Of a stretch of DNA of 61,866 nt, positions 8,209-17,498 are shown in pieces (the stretch's first letter is position 1; the number at the start of each line of letters is the position of its first letter). The stretch is taken from contig JAEZFP010000066.1 of assembly GCA_023417475.1 (NCBI GenBank), forward strand, positions 1 through 61,866, in the 5' to 3' direction. The position numbers were made by a program, and so were the translations under genes. The DNA is from Bacillota bacterium (GTDB lineage: Bacteria > Bacillota > UBA4882 > UBA8346). The notes under the pieces are model-generated. The model was not told where the DNA came from. It did not search any database and saw nothing but the letters and a program-made list of their open reading frames with translations.

Positions 8209-9906
8209 TCATAGTTCCGCGTCCCTTACGCTCGCCAACCATTGGGCGATCGGCTCGGCAACTCGTTGGACGCACCCGGGGTTGAAAGGATTTTCCAGTT
8301 CGGCCAATGCGACGAGTTCCAGGAAGGGTTTACTGCCCCCGGCTTGACAGAGCCTTAGGTAGTCTTGCCAGGCCGCGGTTCGATCGGCGTTGGATTTCAA
8401 CCAAAATTGAAAAGCGCAGACTTGAGCCAATGTATAATCGATGTAGTAAAACGGATTGCTGAAGATATGGCCCTGGCGGAACCAAAAACCGCCGCGGTTT
8501 AAGAGATCGTTCGTTTCATAATCCCGGTGCGGCAGGTACTTCTGTTCGATAATCCGCCAGATCTGTTTCCGTTCCGTCGGGGTCGCGGCAGGGTTTTGAT
8601 ACACCCAATGTTGAAACTCGTCCACCGTGACGCCGTAGGGGATAAAAAGCATAGCGCCGCTTAAATGGGCGAATTGATATTTTTCCGTATCGTTCTGGAA
8701 GAACAGGCCCATCCACGGCCAGGCGAAAAACTCCATACTCATCGAATGAATCTCGCAAGCTTCCAAGGTCGGCCAGATATATTCGGGAAGCCGAAAACCG
8801 CGGCTGGAGTATACCTGAAACGCGTGCCCGGCTTCATGGGTCAAGACATCGACGTCATCGGAAGTCCCGTTGAAATTGGAGAAGATAAAGGGCGCTTGAT
8901 GATCGTTGATATAAGTACAATACCCCCCGCCGGCCTTGCCTTTTTTGGTAACCAGATCCATTAAGCCCCGTTCGCGCATAAAGTCGAAGAATTGGCCGGT
9001 TTCCGGGGATAGTTCGTGGTACATCCGGTTGCCATTCGCGACGATCCAGTCGGGATCCCCTTTGGGAGTGGCATTGCCGGAGCGAAATTCCAAGGCTTCA
9101 TCGTAATACTTGAGACTGGGTAAATCCAGCCGTTTAGCTTGACGCCGCCGTAAATCCGAGGCGATGGGGACGATGGCTTCCAGCACTTGGCGGCGATAGT
9201 CGGCCACCATGGCGGCGTCATAATCGGTCCGGCCCAACCGGGCGTATCCCAAGGCGACGAAGTTGGGGAAACCCAGTTTCCGGGCGATGCCATCCCGGGT
9301 TTTGACCAATTCGTCATAAATTTGATCAAACTCCGCTTCATGGTCGCGAAAAAATCCGGTGAACGCCTCTTGCGCTCGTTTGCGGACGTCCCGATCCGGG
9401 GATTGCAGAAACGGCGACATTTGGGAAAGATTCCGTTCCTCCCCCTCGAACATGATTTTGGCCGAGGCGCGCAGTTTGGTATATTTACTGGTCAATTTGT
9501 TTTCTTGTTGCAGATCGGCGATGACTGTGGGCGAAAAGGTTTTTAGCTGCAATTCGGCCAACCGGAAAACCTGCGGTCCCCATTTTTGCTCCAACGCGGG
9601 ACGGTGGGACGAGTGGACGAGCGCTTGATAATATTCGGTGATCAAACTTTCATAGATCGGACCGGCTTCGTCGAAAAAATCATTTTCCTGATCGTAAAAA
9701 GAATCGGTGGTATCGATCGAGTGACGAATGTGAACCAGGGTATTCATGGTCTGAAAAGTGTTCCGTAAAGCATTTACGTCCGTCATGGCCTGGTCCTGGG
9801 CTTCTAATGACGCGGCGTTTCGAAACCGCGCCAATAATTCGTTAAAATCCCGACGGAACTGTTCAAGATCGGGACGATGATACGGATAATCTTTGAAAAC
9901 GAGCAT
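8209..9906 (-). CDS. M3 family oligoendopeptidase (zinc metallopeptidase)
   Basis: Encodes 565 residues, the usual size for PepF-like M3B peptidases. The zinc site HEAGH is at 357-361 within LTHEAGHAFQVYSS, and the third ligand is a glutamate in TLEACEIHSMSMEFF about 25 residues further on. The N-terminal half is helical (NELLARFRNAASLEA onward), typical of the channel-forming fold that limits access to short peptides. The enzyme is cytoplasmic (no signal sequence) and degrades oligopeptides. The start is supported by SD gaggagg on the minus strand a few bases upstream of the ATG at 9906. It stands alone between terminators. Confidence 0.93.
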   Translation of the reverse strand: MLVFKDYPYHRPDLEQFRRDFNELLARFRNAASLEAQDQAMTDVNALRNTFQTMNTLVHIRHSIDTTDSFYDQENDFFDEAGPIYESLITEYYQALVHSSHRPALEQKWGPQVFRLAELQLKTFSPTVIADLQQENKLTSKYTKLRASAKIMFEGEERNLSQMSPFLQSPDRDVRKRAQEAFTGFFRDHEAEFDQIYDELVKTRDGIARKLGFPNFVALGYARLGRTDYDAAMVADYRRQVLEAIVPIASDLRRRQAKRLDLPSLKYYDEALEFRSGNATPKGDPDWIVANGNRMYHELSPETGQFFDFMRERGLMDLVTKKGKAGGGYCTYINDHQAPFIFSNFNGTSDDVDVLTHEAGHAFQVYSSRGFRLPEYIWPTLEACEIHSMSMEFFAWPWMGLFFQNDTEKYQFAHLSGAMLFIPYGVTVDEFQHWVYQNPAATPTERKQIWRIIEQKYLPHRDYETNDLLNRGGFWFRQGHIFSNPFYYIDYTLAQVCAFQFWLKSNADRTAAWQDYLRLCQAGGSKPFLELVALAELENPFNPGCVQRVAEPIAQWLASVRDAEL

Positions 9907-10149
9907 GACGAAATTCCTCCTCTAGATAATCATTCGCCAAATTGTTATGCAAAATGACTTCATCTTATCCTATTGTATAACAAACATTCTTCCAACCGGT
10001 AGGATAAATTATTTATGTCGGTTGTTTTCCCGAACTTTTATGCTATCCCCCCAGTCCGCCCCCACAGTCTCCGGAATATTGTGAACTAAGGGCGAGTTCG
10101 CAATAGGTAACGGTGGGGTTCCGATGAGTTAGAAGTAGGGGGGGTTCCA

Positions 10150-11106
10150 ATGGATCTAGAGCAGATCCGACAGATTAAACGGAGCGTCGAAACGGATTTG
10201 TTGAAAATTCCGGGAGTTAACGGTGTGGCGATTGGGTTTAAATACCGGGCGGGCAAGCAAACCGACGAATTGGCCATCCGGGTTTATGTGGAACATAAAG
10301 GGGTCTATGCCAGCGGAGAACTGATCCCGATCGAACTACAAGGAGTCAAGACCGATGTGGTTGAGGTGAAAAAACCGACATCGATGATTTTGAAGGCTCC
10401 CGTCGCCCAAATGCGGATAATGGTGGACAAGAGACTTTACAATCCGTTGGTCGGCGGAATCAGTCTCGGTCCTTGCCGCGAGATCGGCGGGTTCGTATTC
10501 ACCGGAACGTTGGGCAGCATTGTTTTTGATAACGCGACGGGTGCTCCCATGCTGTTAAGTAACTATCATGTAATGGTTGTGGATGCGGAAGGGAAAATTG
10601 GCGACACCATGGTGCAACCCGGTCAACCCGACGGAGGGGACTGCCCGGAGGAAGTCGTGGGGGAACTGGCGCGGAGCAGGTTGGGCGATAATGTCGATTG
10701 TGCGGTAACCCTGCAGACGGCACGGGGGTATCGCCGTGAAATTGTGGAGATCGGGCCGGTGACGGAAGTAACCGAAGCCTGCTTGGGAATGCCGGTCCAC
10801 AAACGGGGCCGGACCACCGAATTGACCTACGGGACAGTCGACGCCATTGACTATACCACCCGGATCGATTACGGCGACGGGCTAGGTGAATTAACCTTCA
10901 CCAACCAAATCGGAATTATGGCCGATCTAGCCAGAAATGCGGTCTTCAGCGATCACGGCGACTCGGGTTCCCTGATCGTCGATGACTGTAACCGGGTAAT
11001 TGGCCTGCTCTTTGCCGGTTCCGGCAGTTTTACCGTCGCCAATCCGATCCAATGGGTCTTTGAGGCGATGCAGGTATCGTTGGCAATGCCCGAGGAAACG
11101 GACTAA
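10150..11106 (+). CDS. NAL1-like trypsin-fold serine protease
   Basis: Encodes 318 residues behind a G-rich SD (10135-10147). Residues 15-75 form an N-terminal alpha/beta region (GVNGVAIGFKYRAGKQTDELAIRVYV) seen in bacterial relatives of the plant NARROW LEAF 1 protease. The chymotrypsin-like core shows all three catalytic residues: His140 in LLSNYHV, Asp183 in GDNVDCAV and Ser273 in DHGDSGSLI. No signal peptide is visible, so it is probably cytoplasmic or released by another route. The substrate is unknown. It converges on the DUF362 gene, with a hairpin between them. Confidence 0.85.
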   Translation: MDLEQIRQIKRSVETDLLKIPGVNGVAIGFKYRAGKQTDELAIRVYVEHKGVYASGELIPIELQGVKTDVVEVKKPTSMILKAPVAQMRIMVDKRLYNPLVGGISLGPCREIGGFVFTGTLGSIVFDNATGAPMLLSNYHVMVVDAEGKIGDTMVQPGQPDGGDCPEEVVGELARSRLGDNVDCAVTLQTARGYRREIVEIGPVTEVTEACLGMPVHKRGRTTELTYGTVDAIDYTTRIDYGDGLGELTFTNQIGIMADLARNAVFSDHGDSGSLIVDDCNRVIGLLFAGSGSFTVANPIQWVFEAMQVSLAMPEETD

Positions 11107-11138
11107 CCTGAATTGATCACTGGCGCCGAAGCGACTTA

Positions 11139-11172
11139 AACAGGCTGTCCCGTAAGTGGGGAACAGCCTGTT
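11139..11172. terminator. Terminator-like hairpin between convergent genes
   Basis: AACAGGCTGTCCC (11139-11151) pairs with GGGGAACAGCCTGTT (11158-11172), with a small bulge. The T-run is short, so efficiency is uncertain. Confidence 0.6.
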
Positions 11173-11188
11173 ACTTACCACCAAAGGG

Positions 11189-12289
11189 CTACCGCTCTTT
11201 GGCGATCAGCGCTTCCAGCATACCGACGATCTCCTGCCCGTTGGGCGGACAACCGCCGACATGATGGGCCGCGCCTTTGGTGCAAATACCGACGCCAATC
11301 CCGTGATTGCACAGGCCTTGGTATCCCTGGCCGATCTGAACCGGTTCCGGCAATTCCGGCAATAAACCGCGCCGCTCCAGACGGTCCAACGCATGAATCA
11401 GACTGCCGTAACAGGCCGAACACGCTTCTTTTTCATGGATATGGCGCGCCAGTTGTTGGACTTTGCGGGAGCGTGGTAGCGGAGGGTGGTATTGATCTTG
11501 ATTGAGTTCGACAAGGCGCGCGGTGGTCAAGTCGGGATTGCCGATGCCCAAACCGGCGGCGATTTGGAGATAGGGAATCTCGGACAACTCATAGCCTAAC
11601 AACGCGGCGGCATAGGCGTCGACCAACACCGGGTCTTTCCCGACGATCACCCGGTTCATTTGAACGGGGTTGCCGCCTTCCTCAAAGTTTAGATCGCCCA
11701 TTAGTCCGTCCACGATGATCAAATCTTGTTTGATCACCGTATTGAGATGAGCAATGGGTTTATGGAGTCCCATTGTATGAAATTTGCGTTTCTCGCTGTC
11801 GGGGATGCATCCTTTCAGATTCTTCAGGGCGCAAGTCAACAAAGTCTGACAGTGCCCTTTTAAAACCGGCATATTGATCAGATAGTCGAGCTGTAAAACC
11901 TGCCGGCAAACGGCAATCGACATTCCTTTGGCCGCTAGGACTTGCGCTTGATCCTTTTGCAGATCGATCAAGGGGACCTGGTATTGACGACTGAGCGTTT
12001 CATAACCGCAAGCCTTAAACGCAGCGGCCGTACGGTCGCCGACCCAAGAACCCTCAAGAATCACGATATTTTGAAATCCCTTTGCTTGCAGGTACTCAAT
12101 GACTCCGGCCACCAATTCCGGAGTGGTGGTCGCGCCGGAGGTCGCCGGTTTGGCAACCACGAGATTTGGTTTGATCCCGATCTTGGCGTCCGCGGGGATC
12201 TCCCGTTCAATTGCCAGATTTCCTAACAGCTGTTGGACCATGGTTTTTGGCGTGTTGCCGTAAATAACATGCAGTTCATTGCGATTCAT
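11189..12289 (-). CDS. DUF362 domain protein
   Basis: Encodes 366 residues. The N-terminal three quarters match the DUF362 pattern: KIGIKPNLVVAKPATSGATT, then IVILEGSW and the LKNLKGCIPDSEKRKFHTMG region. The C-terminal part contains cysteine clusters (CSACYGSLIHAL, GLCNHGIGVGICTKGA, GGCPP), suggesting an iron-sulfur or other metal site, though not a canonical two-cluster ferredoxin. DUF362 proteins are common in anaerobes and their reaction is not established. The start is backed by SD GGAGG on the minus strand (about 12299). It is separated from the germination operon by 66 bp and transcribed in the same direction, so it could be read through from it. Confidence 0.88.
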   Translation of the reverse strand: MNRNELHVIYGNTPKTMVQQLLGNLAIEREIPADAKIGIKPNLVVAKPATSGATTTPELVAGVIEYLQAKGFQNIVILEGSWVGDRTAAAFKACGYETLSRQYQVPLIDLQKDQAQVLAAKGMSIAVCRQVLQLDYLINMPVLKGHCQTLLTCALKNLKGCIPDSEKRKFHTMGLHKPIAHLNTVIKQDLIIVDGLMGDLNFEEGGNPVQMNRVIVGKDPVLVDAYAAALLGYELSEIPYLQIAAGLGIGNPDLTTARLVELNQDQYHPPLPRSRKVQQLARHIHEKEACSACYGSLIHALDRLERRGLLPELPEPVQIGQGYQGLCNHGIGVGICTKGAAHHVGGCPPNGQEIVGMLEALIAKER

Positions 12290-12355
12290 GTCGATACCTC
12301 CCTCATTGATTGTAACATGAGAGCGGGGTTACGGTGAAGGAAATCTGGGCCAGCG

Positions 12356-13459
12356 CTACCGGAACGGCGGGGAATAACGGATATTAACATTGGCGATCAC
12401 CTTGACCGGAATGGTCCGATAGGTGTCTCGCCAATGCCGGTCGCCCGCTAATTCCAATTTCCGGCCGAAACCGGCGGGATCGGTATCCAGCAGCTGCAAT
12501 TTATGGATTAAATTCTTTACTTGAACACGGTATTGATCTTCGGCCGCTTTTTTAATCGTTTCCAAAACTGTTTGTTGATCGGGGAAAGCGGGAGGGATGT
12601 CCAAGAGGATTCCTTTCACGTTGAGCCGGATCTCCAGTAGTTTGTGGCGGTTCGCGGTGACTACTTTGACCTTGCTGTGGTGGAAAAGCATGCTGAAACC
12701 GACGGTTGCTTTGCCGACTTGAATATCGACCAGGCCCCGTTTGGCGCTACTGGTGAGGACGCCGAAAAGATAACTCTCATTGGAGTCTAATTTACCGACC
12801 ATCTTTTGCCCCTTAAATAACGCCAACCCCTCCAGAATATAGTTTTTGTTTTGGGGATCAAGGCGAATAAGGGGAAGATAGGAGTCGGGCGACTGATTAT
12901 CCATACGCGCAATAAATTCCCAAAGCTCCATCGGGTACGTTCGGGAACGTTTCAGCGGGGACGCCATTTGTTTGACAATGGTTAACGCAGGTTGGAGTTT
13001 GAGAACCGGCTGATGATTGAGAATATCCGCGACCTTTTGATCGGTCAATAATACCAGCGTTTGGGGGGACACCATCGGATGGCGCAAGAAACTTGCGAGC
13101 AACCTGGCGATCCCGTCGGCGCCAATGGTTTCGGAGACAACGATAACTTTAACCGCTCCGCTGACAAAAGAACGATAGTTTTCATCTTCAATCCGCTGAA
13201 TCAGGCTGGAGACCGACTCGCCCTCCGCCCAAAACGTTTGAAAGATCGTTGTCCCTTTGGTGTGATTTGGAGAATTGGTTTGGGCGAGATTGTCGAGGGT
13301 TGGGATTTGGATGCCAATCCGATACCCCGGTTTCGCTTTATCCAAACCGACCATGAGACCGATCGCCCGATCCTCGATGGGAGCGATGTCCCAACAACCG
13401 GAAACGGCGACCGTGATTCCGGCCAGCAACAGATATTGACGGATGAAGCGCAGTTTCAT
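12356..13459 (-). CDS. gerAC: Ger(x)C family spore germination lipoprotein (GerAC-type)
   Basis: Encodes 367 residues from the ATG at 13459, which overlaps the stop of the upstream permease gene as ATGA; this coupling and the GGAGG about 11 bases upstream favour it over an in-frame start 36 bp further up. The N-terminus is a lipoprotein signal ending in VSGCWD, with the lipidated cysteine followed by the family hallmark CWD..EIED-like stretch (CWDIAPIEDRAIG). The body shows the Ger(x)C pattern, with LLRLDPQN-type and LFKGQKMVG motifs. It forms the lipoprotein subunit of a nutrient germinant receptor in the spore inner membrane, together with the next two genes. Confidence 0.93.
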   Translation of the reverse strand: MKLRFIRQYLLLAGITVAVSGCWDIAPIEDRAIGLMVGLDKAKPGYRIGIQIPTLDNLAQTNSPNHTKGTTIFQTFWAEGESVSSLIQRIEDENYRSFVSGAVKVIVVSETIGADGIARLLASFLRHPMVSPQTLVLLTDQKVADILNHQPVLKLQPALTIVKQMASPLKRSRTYPMELWEFIARMDNQSPDSYLPLIRLDPQNKNYILEGLALFKGQKMVGKLDSNESYLFGVLTSSAKRGLVDIQVGKATVGFSMLFHHSKVKVVTANRHKLLEIRLNVKGILLDIPPAFPDQQTVLETIKKAAEDQYRVQVKNLIHKLQLLDTDPAGFGRKLELAGDRHWRDTYRTIPVKVIANVNIRYSPPFR

Positions 13460-14532
13460 GGGCGACGTGGCCTCCGAAATCGGGACAAAACCCATAATAA
13501 GCAGAGGTAAGCAATGATAAAAAAGCTGCAGCCGAGGAGCAAAGGATTGTTATATTGGTTGAAAAAAAGCAAATTTGGGAGCAGGGCGCCGAAATAAATC
13601 AAAAGCGCCAATCCCGGAATCACCCATTGGGAGTTGCGGATCGTAAAAAAATCAATCACGCCGTTGGCGAAGATTCGCAAGATGATTGTTGAGACCGTTA
13701 GGGAAAGCGCAGTGAAGATAAATAGGTAAATGGTTACGACGATACTTTGAAAAAAGTACTCGCTGGCAAGATGGACCGTACCCATAAAAGCCACCACAGC
13801 GCGGGGGTAACGTTTCACCCCGTCGGGTCCGAAGATGCCCACAATCTCGAAGGAGATGAAGCTTAAGATTAAGGCTCCCAGCAGCGTAGTCAGCACAATG
13901 CCGGGGAGGGTTTTGCCGACATCTTTATTCCGGATGAACGCCAGGAACAAAAGCGCGGGGATGAAGCCGGGAATCCCGACCCACCAATATTTTAGATAAC
14001 CCAAATCACAGAGGATTGCCGCCGGGTGCACGTGGTCAAAATAAATCCGGTTGACGCCCAAGATCAAGTTGAGGCTGAACAACACCCCAAGTCCGATAAA
14101 GAGCGAACAAAGCCTGCCGATCGCCGTCGTTCCCAATCGCGCCATGTAAGCAATGGTAATGGTATATGCCAGGATATTGGCCCACTCGGGAGTGAGGAAC
14201 AAGATGGAGGTCCCGATTAATTCAGTCACCCGCCGGACCGATAGCACGCTAAAAATCAGTAACGTCAACAGCAAAAGCAGAGAACCGACCCAACCGCCGC
14301 GGCCCAATAGGTTTTGGCCCCAATCAATTACGGTTTGCCCCGGATAACGGACGATCAGTTCTTTGATCAACCATATCCCGATCACAGCCACGGCGAATCC
14401 TACGCCGAGCGTAAGATAGGCGTTGGCGCCGATCTCTTTTTCGATGGTGAACGGATGAAACAGCAATCCGAAGCCGAAGATCGCAATAAAGATTAGCGGC
14501 AGGTAAAGTTTGCTGGTCAGTTGAGAACTCAT
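13456..14532 (-). CDS. gerAB: GerAB-type endospore germination permease
   Basis: Encodes 358 residues with about ten transmembrane segments and the amino acid/polyamine transporter-like fold of the GerAB (spore_permease) family. The N-terminal stretch SSQLTSKLYLPLIFIAIFGFGLLFHPFT and the LTPEWANILAYTITIAYMAR segment are typical. In characterised receptors this subunit binds the nutrient germinant. It begins three bases before the end of gerAA and overlaps the start of gerAC, as expected for a translationally coupled receptor operon. The germinant cannot be predicted. Confidence 0.93.
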   Translation of the reverse strand: MSSQLTSKLYLPLIFIAIFGFGLLFHPFTIEKEIGANAYLTLGVGFAVAVIGIWLIKELIVRYPGQTVIDWGQNLLGRGGWVGSLLLLLTLLIFSVLSVRRVTELIGTSILFLTPEWANILAYTITIAYMARLGTTAIGRLCSLFIGLGVLFSLNLILGVNRIYFDHVHPAAILCDLGYLKYWWVGIPGFIPALLFLAFIRNKDVGKTLPGIVLTTLLGALILSFISFEIVGIFGPDGVKRYPRAVVAFMGTVHLASEYFFQSIVVTIYLFIFTALSLTVSTIILRIFANGVIDFFTIRNSQWVIPGLALLIYFGALLPNLLFFNQYNNPLLLGCSFFIIAYLCLLWVLSRFRRPRRP

Positions 14533-14534
14533 GA

Positions 14535-15980
14535 TTAAGCCTCGTTATCGGTTTTTTGGCGCTTTTGTTGCAGCGGTTTCGCAATCAGGGGTCGTTCCCG
14601 TTGCATCCAATGGGGGAATCGAACTAGTGAGTCGAAAATTCCCGATGCCTGCAGGGGCGCCCAAGGAACCGAATAGGGGGAACCGAATGAAGAAAGGCCG
14701 GCGATATGAGCCAAGATAACCACTGAACCGAGAATAAAGCCGTAATAACCCAAAAAAGTGGCGGCGAAGATCAGAAAATATTTAAGAATACGCCAGGTGA
14801 ATCCGACTGAAAAATTGGGAGTCGAAAACGAAGCGATGGCCGTGATGCCGACCACGATCAAGGTCGGAGTCGAAATATATCCGGTCATGATCAAGGCGAA
14901 TCCAACCAAAATTCCGGTGGAGACGCCGGTGGTGATATTCACTCCCTGCGGCAACCGTAAACCGGCTTCGCGAAATAGTTCGACGACCACTTCGGTCAGG
15001 ATCACCTCCAAAGGCAGTGGCAAAGACATGCCCACCCGTTGACTGGCAACCTCCAATCCAAGCGTGATCGGGAGTAGTTGCGGGCTGCTGCCGACTAGGG
15101 CAATATAAAGCCCGGATAATGAGACGGCGATCACACTTCCAACAAACCGGATGATCCGGATCATACTCCCCGACCAAAAATTGAAGTAATAATCGTCGGC
15201 GGCTTGATACAGATCGTTCAAGGAGACCGGCAAAACAACCACGCGAGGCGAATTGTCGAAAAAGATGGCGATTCGCCCTTCCAATAAAAAAGCGACGGTT
15301 TTATCCGGCCGTTCAGTGCTTTGGTTGAGCGGAAAAGGAGTCCACTTGTGGTCTTGAAGTAATTCCTCAACCACGCCGGGATCCTCGATGCCGTCGATAT
15401 CAATCCGTTTCAACCGGGCGCGGACTTCGGCAACCAGGTCGGGATTGGCCACATCCCCCAGGTAACTGAGGGCGAGTTTGGTTTTGGTCCGTCGTCCGAT
15501 GGTCCATTCCTCAGCGATCAGATCGGGGTCAGGCAGCATTCGCCGGACCGAAGCCAAGTTATCAAAGATATCCTCGGTGAAAGCGTTAAGCGGACCGCGC
15601 ACGGAACGCTCAACTAGCGGAGGGGCGGGTTGACGCTTTAGAAAGTTGGGTTTCATCACGACGAACGGCGCGTCGTCATTGATGAAAACAATGATTGCTC
15701 CTTGATTCATTAGGGAAATTCCGTCCGAATCGGTCGTAAAGCGCAAAACCGGTCCCGCCGCCGCGAGGCGTTCCGGAATTAGCTCCGGAACGGTGCTGCA
15801 AATACTGATCAGAAGGGCCGGATCAGTCAATTGTTTGCGAAACAGTAAATGAACCGGAATATGATCGGGAGTTAGCACCAAACGCTGTTCTAAATCAACC
15901 GGCGTCGGGCCAAGCAAATTAATGAACTGCGTCCTGCGCGACCTGCCCTCCGGAGTGGTTTTATCGGATGTGCTTCTCAT
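14535..15980 (-). CDS. gerAA: GerAA-type spore germination receptor subunit
   Basis: Encodes 481 residues. A hydrophilic N-terminal domain of about 250 residues is followed by four to five membrane spans (IIRFVGSVIAVSLSGLYIALVG, the GLRLPQGVNITTGVSTGILVG region and the LIVVGITAIASFSTPNF segment). Conserved GerA motifs are visible, such as EDIFDNLASVRRMLPDPDL and WTIGRRTKTKLALSYLGDVANP. GerAA subunits oligomerise and are thought to form the ion channel of the receptor. It is the first gene of the A-B-C operon. The ATG at 15980 has no strong SD, so the exact start is uncertain. Expression in the forespore is expected from the family, but I could not find a convincing sigma-G promoter. Confidence 0.93.
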   Translation of the reverse strand: MRSTSDKTTPEGRSRRTQFINLLGPTPVDLEQRLVLTPDHIPVHLLFRKQLTDPALLISICSTVPELIPERLAAAGPVLRFTTDSDGISLMNQGAIIVFINDDAPFVVMKPNFLKRQPAPPLVERSVRGPLNAFTEDIFDNLASVRRMLPDPDLIAEEWTIGRRTKTKLALSYLGDVANPDLVAEVRARLKRIDIDGIEDPGVVEELLQDHKWTPFPLNQSTERPDKTVAFLLEGRIAIFFDNSPRVVVLPVSLNDLYQAADDYYFNFWSGSMIRIIRFVGSVIAVSLSGLYIALVGSSPQLLPITLGLEVASQRVGMSLPLPLEVILTEVVVELFREAGLRLPQGVNITTGVSTGILVGFALIMTGYISTPTLIVVGITAIASFSTPNFSVGFTWRILKYFLIFAATFLGYYGFILGSVVILAHIAGLSSFGSPYSVPWAPLQASGIFDSLVRFPHWMQRERPLIAKPLQQKRQKTDNEA

Positions 15981-16086
15981 ATGGGCAATATTGCCATCGG
16001 GTTAGTATATTATGCATTGGATTATGTAAAATAAAGTCAAGCGAGCTTTTAGCGGATACGTTATTTTACAATTGATGAGGTTAACA

Positions 16087-17442
16087 ATGCGTTGGTTATT
16101 GAGTATGGCATCATTTGTCGGAGCGATGTTCGGTGCGTTTGCCATTACTATCGTCGCGGTTTGGCGTTGCCTGAAAAGCAAGAACAAAGCGTCCCGGCGT
16201 CAAAAAATGCTGGACTGGCTAACGCTGGTCCGTAAACTGACCTGGCAAGGTTTTTTTGAATCTAACATGCGCGCCACGAATGGGAAACCGATCGACCGCC
16301 CTTATGGTTCGAACAGCGCGGTCTTCAGTTGGGACAAGGTCATCTTTAATCCGGTCTATTTAGCGAACCGACCGGTTAATGATTTGGCGACGGTCAATAC
16401 GGAAGTCGTATTGGGACTGAAAGCGCACAAACCCTTAAAAATCAAGATCCCCATTCTCATTGGCGGGATGGCCTACGGTAGCGGTTACAGCGCCCAGGCA
16501 AAAATCGCGCTGGCCAAAGGAACCGCGTTGGCCGGTACCGCGGCCAATACCGGAAACGGAGGGTTTTTGGAAGATGAGCGCCAATATGCGGACAAGTTGA
16601 TCATTCAATACACCCGGGGTTTTTGGTCCAAAAGCGAAGCCATTTTGCGCCAAGCGGACATGATCGAAATTGCGCTGGGACATTCGGCGCGGGGTTCGGC
16701 GCCGGTCCGCGTTAACGGTAAAAAACTCACGCCGGATATCGCCAGACGGTATGGAACGCTTCCGGGCTTGGACATCGTAATGGCGACGCGGTTGCCTGAA
16801 GTCCAAAATCTCAAAGATTGGAAAACCTTAATTGGCCGGTTGAAGGAGGTCTCGGGGGGCGTTCCGATCTCGGTCAAATTCGGCGCCAGCCATTATATCG
16901 AAGAAGAAATGGCCATTTTTATCGAGGGCGGCGCCGATGTGATCGCGTTTGACGGTGTGGAAGGAGGTACCCACGGCGGGATGCAAGTATTCATGGATGA
17001 TACGGGGTTGCCGATTTTTCCCGCGTTATGCCGCGCCGCCAATTTCATCCGGGAACAAGGTTTAACGGGAAAAGTATCGTTGGTGGTCGGCGGGGGTCTG
17101 CTCAATCCCGGGAATTTCAGCAAATGTCTGGCTTTGGGAGCGGATGCGGTTTTCATTGGGACTATCACCGCTCTAGTGCAAGCGCATACCCAGACCACGA
17201 AAGTTTTGCCCTGGGAACCGCCCACCGGGTTGCTTTACAGTGACAGCAAGGAAAAGGATCAATACGATCCCGATCTGGGAGGAACCCACGTGTATCATTA
17301 TTTGCTCAGTTGTGTCCGGGAGATGCAGTTGCTCGCCGGTTCGCTGGGAAAGCAAAGCCTATCCCAACTTGAACGGGATGATCTGGTCGCGCTTGATCCG
17401 CTTGCCGCGCAAATTGCCGGTCTGCAGTATTTGCGGCGTTAA
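16087..17442 (+). CDS. FMN-binding glutamate synthase-domain protein
   Basis: Encodes 451 residues if started at the ATG at 16087, which has GAGG seven bases upstream; a TTG at 16072 and an ATG at 16075 are alternatives without SD. A single N-terminal membrane anchor (WLLSMASFVGAMFGAFAITIVAVW) precedes the (beta/alpha)8 FMN domain of the GltB large-subunit type. Visible signatures are PILIGGMAYGSGYSAQAK, GTALAGTAANTGNGGF, SVKFGASHYIEEEM, IAFDGVEGGTHGG and LALGADAVFIGT. The amidotransferase domain and the 3Fe-4S cysteines of true glutamate synthase are not evident. Stand-alone members exist in many anaerobes and archaea. The reaction is probably an FMN-dependent oxidoreduction near the membrane; the substrate is unknown. 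Confidence 0.85.
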   Translation: MRWLLSMASFVGAMFGAFAITIVAVWRCLKSKNKASRRQKMLDWLTLVRKLTWQGFFESNMRATNGKPIDRPYGSNSAVFSWDKVIFNPVYLANRPVNDLATVNTEVVLGLKAHKPLKIKIPILIGGMAYGSGYSAQAKIALAKGTALAGTAANTGNGGFLEDERQYADKLIIQYTRGFWSKSEAILRQADMIEIALGHSARGSAPVRVNGKKLTPDIARRYGTLPGLDIVMATRLPEVQNLKDWKTLIGRLKEVSGGVPISVKFGASHYIEEEMAIFIEGGADVIAFDGVEGGTHGGMQVFMDDTGLPIFPALCRAANFIREQGLTGKVSLVVGGGLLNPGNFSKCLALGADAVFIGTITALVQAHTQTTKVLPWEPPTGLLYSDSKEKDQYDPDLGGTHVYHYLLSCVREMQLLAGSLGKQSLSQLERDDLVALDPLAAQIAGLQYLRR

Positions 17443-17443
17443 A

Positions 17444-17470
17444 ATGCCGCCCCGAATCGGGACGGCATGT
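17444..17470. terminator. Hairpin between convergent genes
   Basis: ATGCCGCCCCG pairs with CGGGACGGCAT across a three-base loop, with one mismatch. There is no T-run, so it is a weak terminator candidate. Confidence 0.35.
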
Positions 17471-17498
17471 AAGGGAGGTATGGAATTGGCAGATTAGA

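Noticed and set aside
11175..11423. Second frame within the DUF362 gene
   Set aside because: Out-of-frame shadow; the DUF362 frame is complete and has conserved motifs throughout.
15981..16040. Sigma-G promoter before gerAA (GCATA, 17 bp, CAATATT on the minus strand)
   Set aside because: The -10 would end only about six bases before the start codon, so transcription would begin inside the gene.
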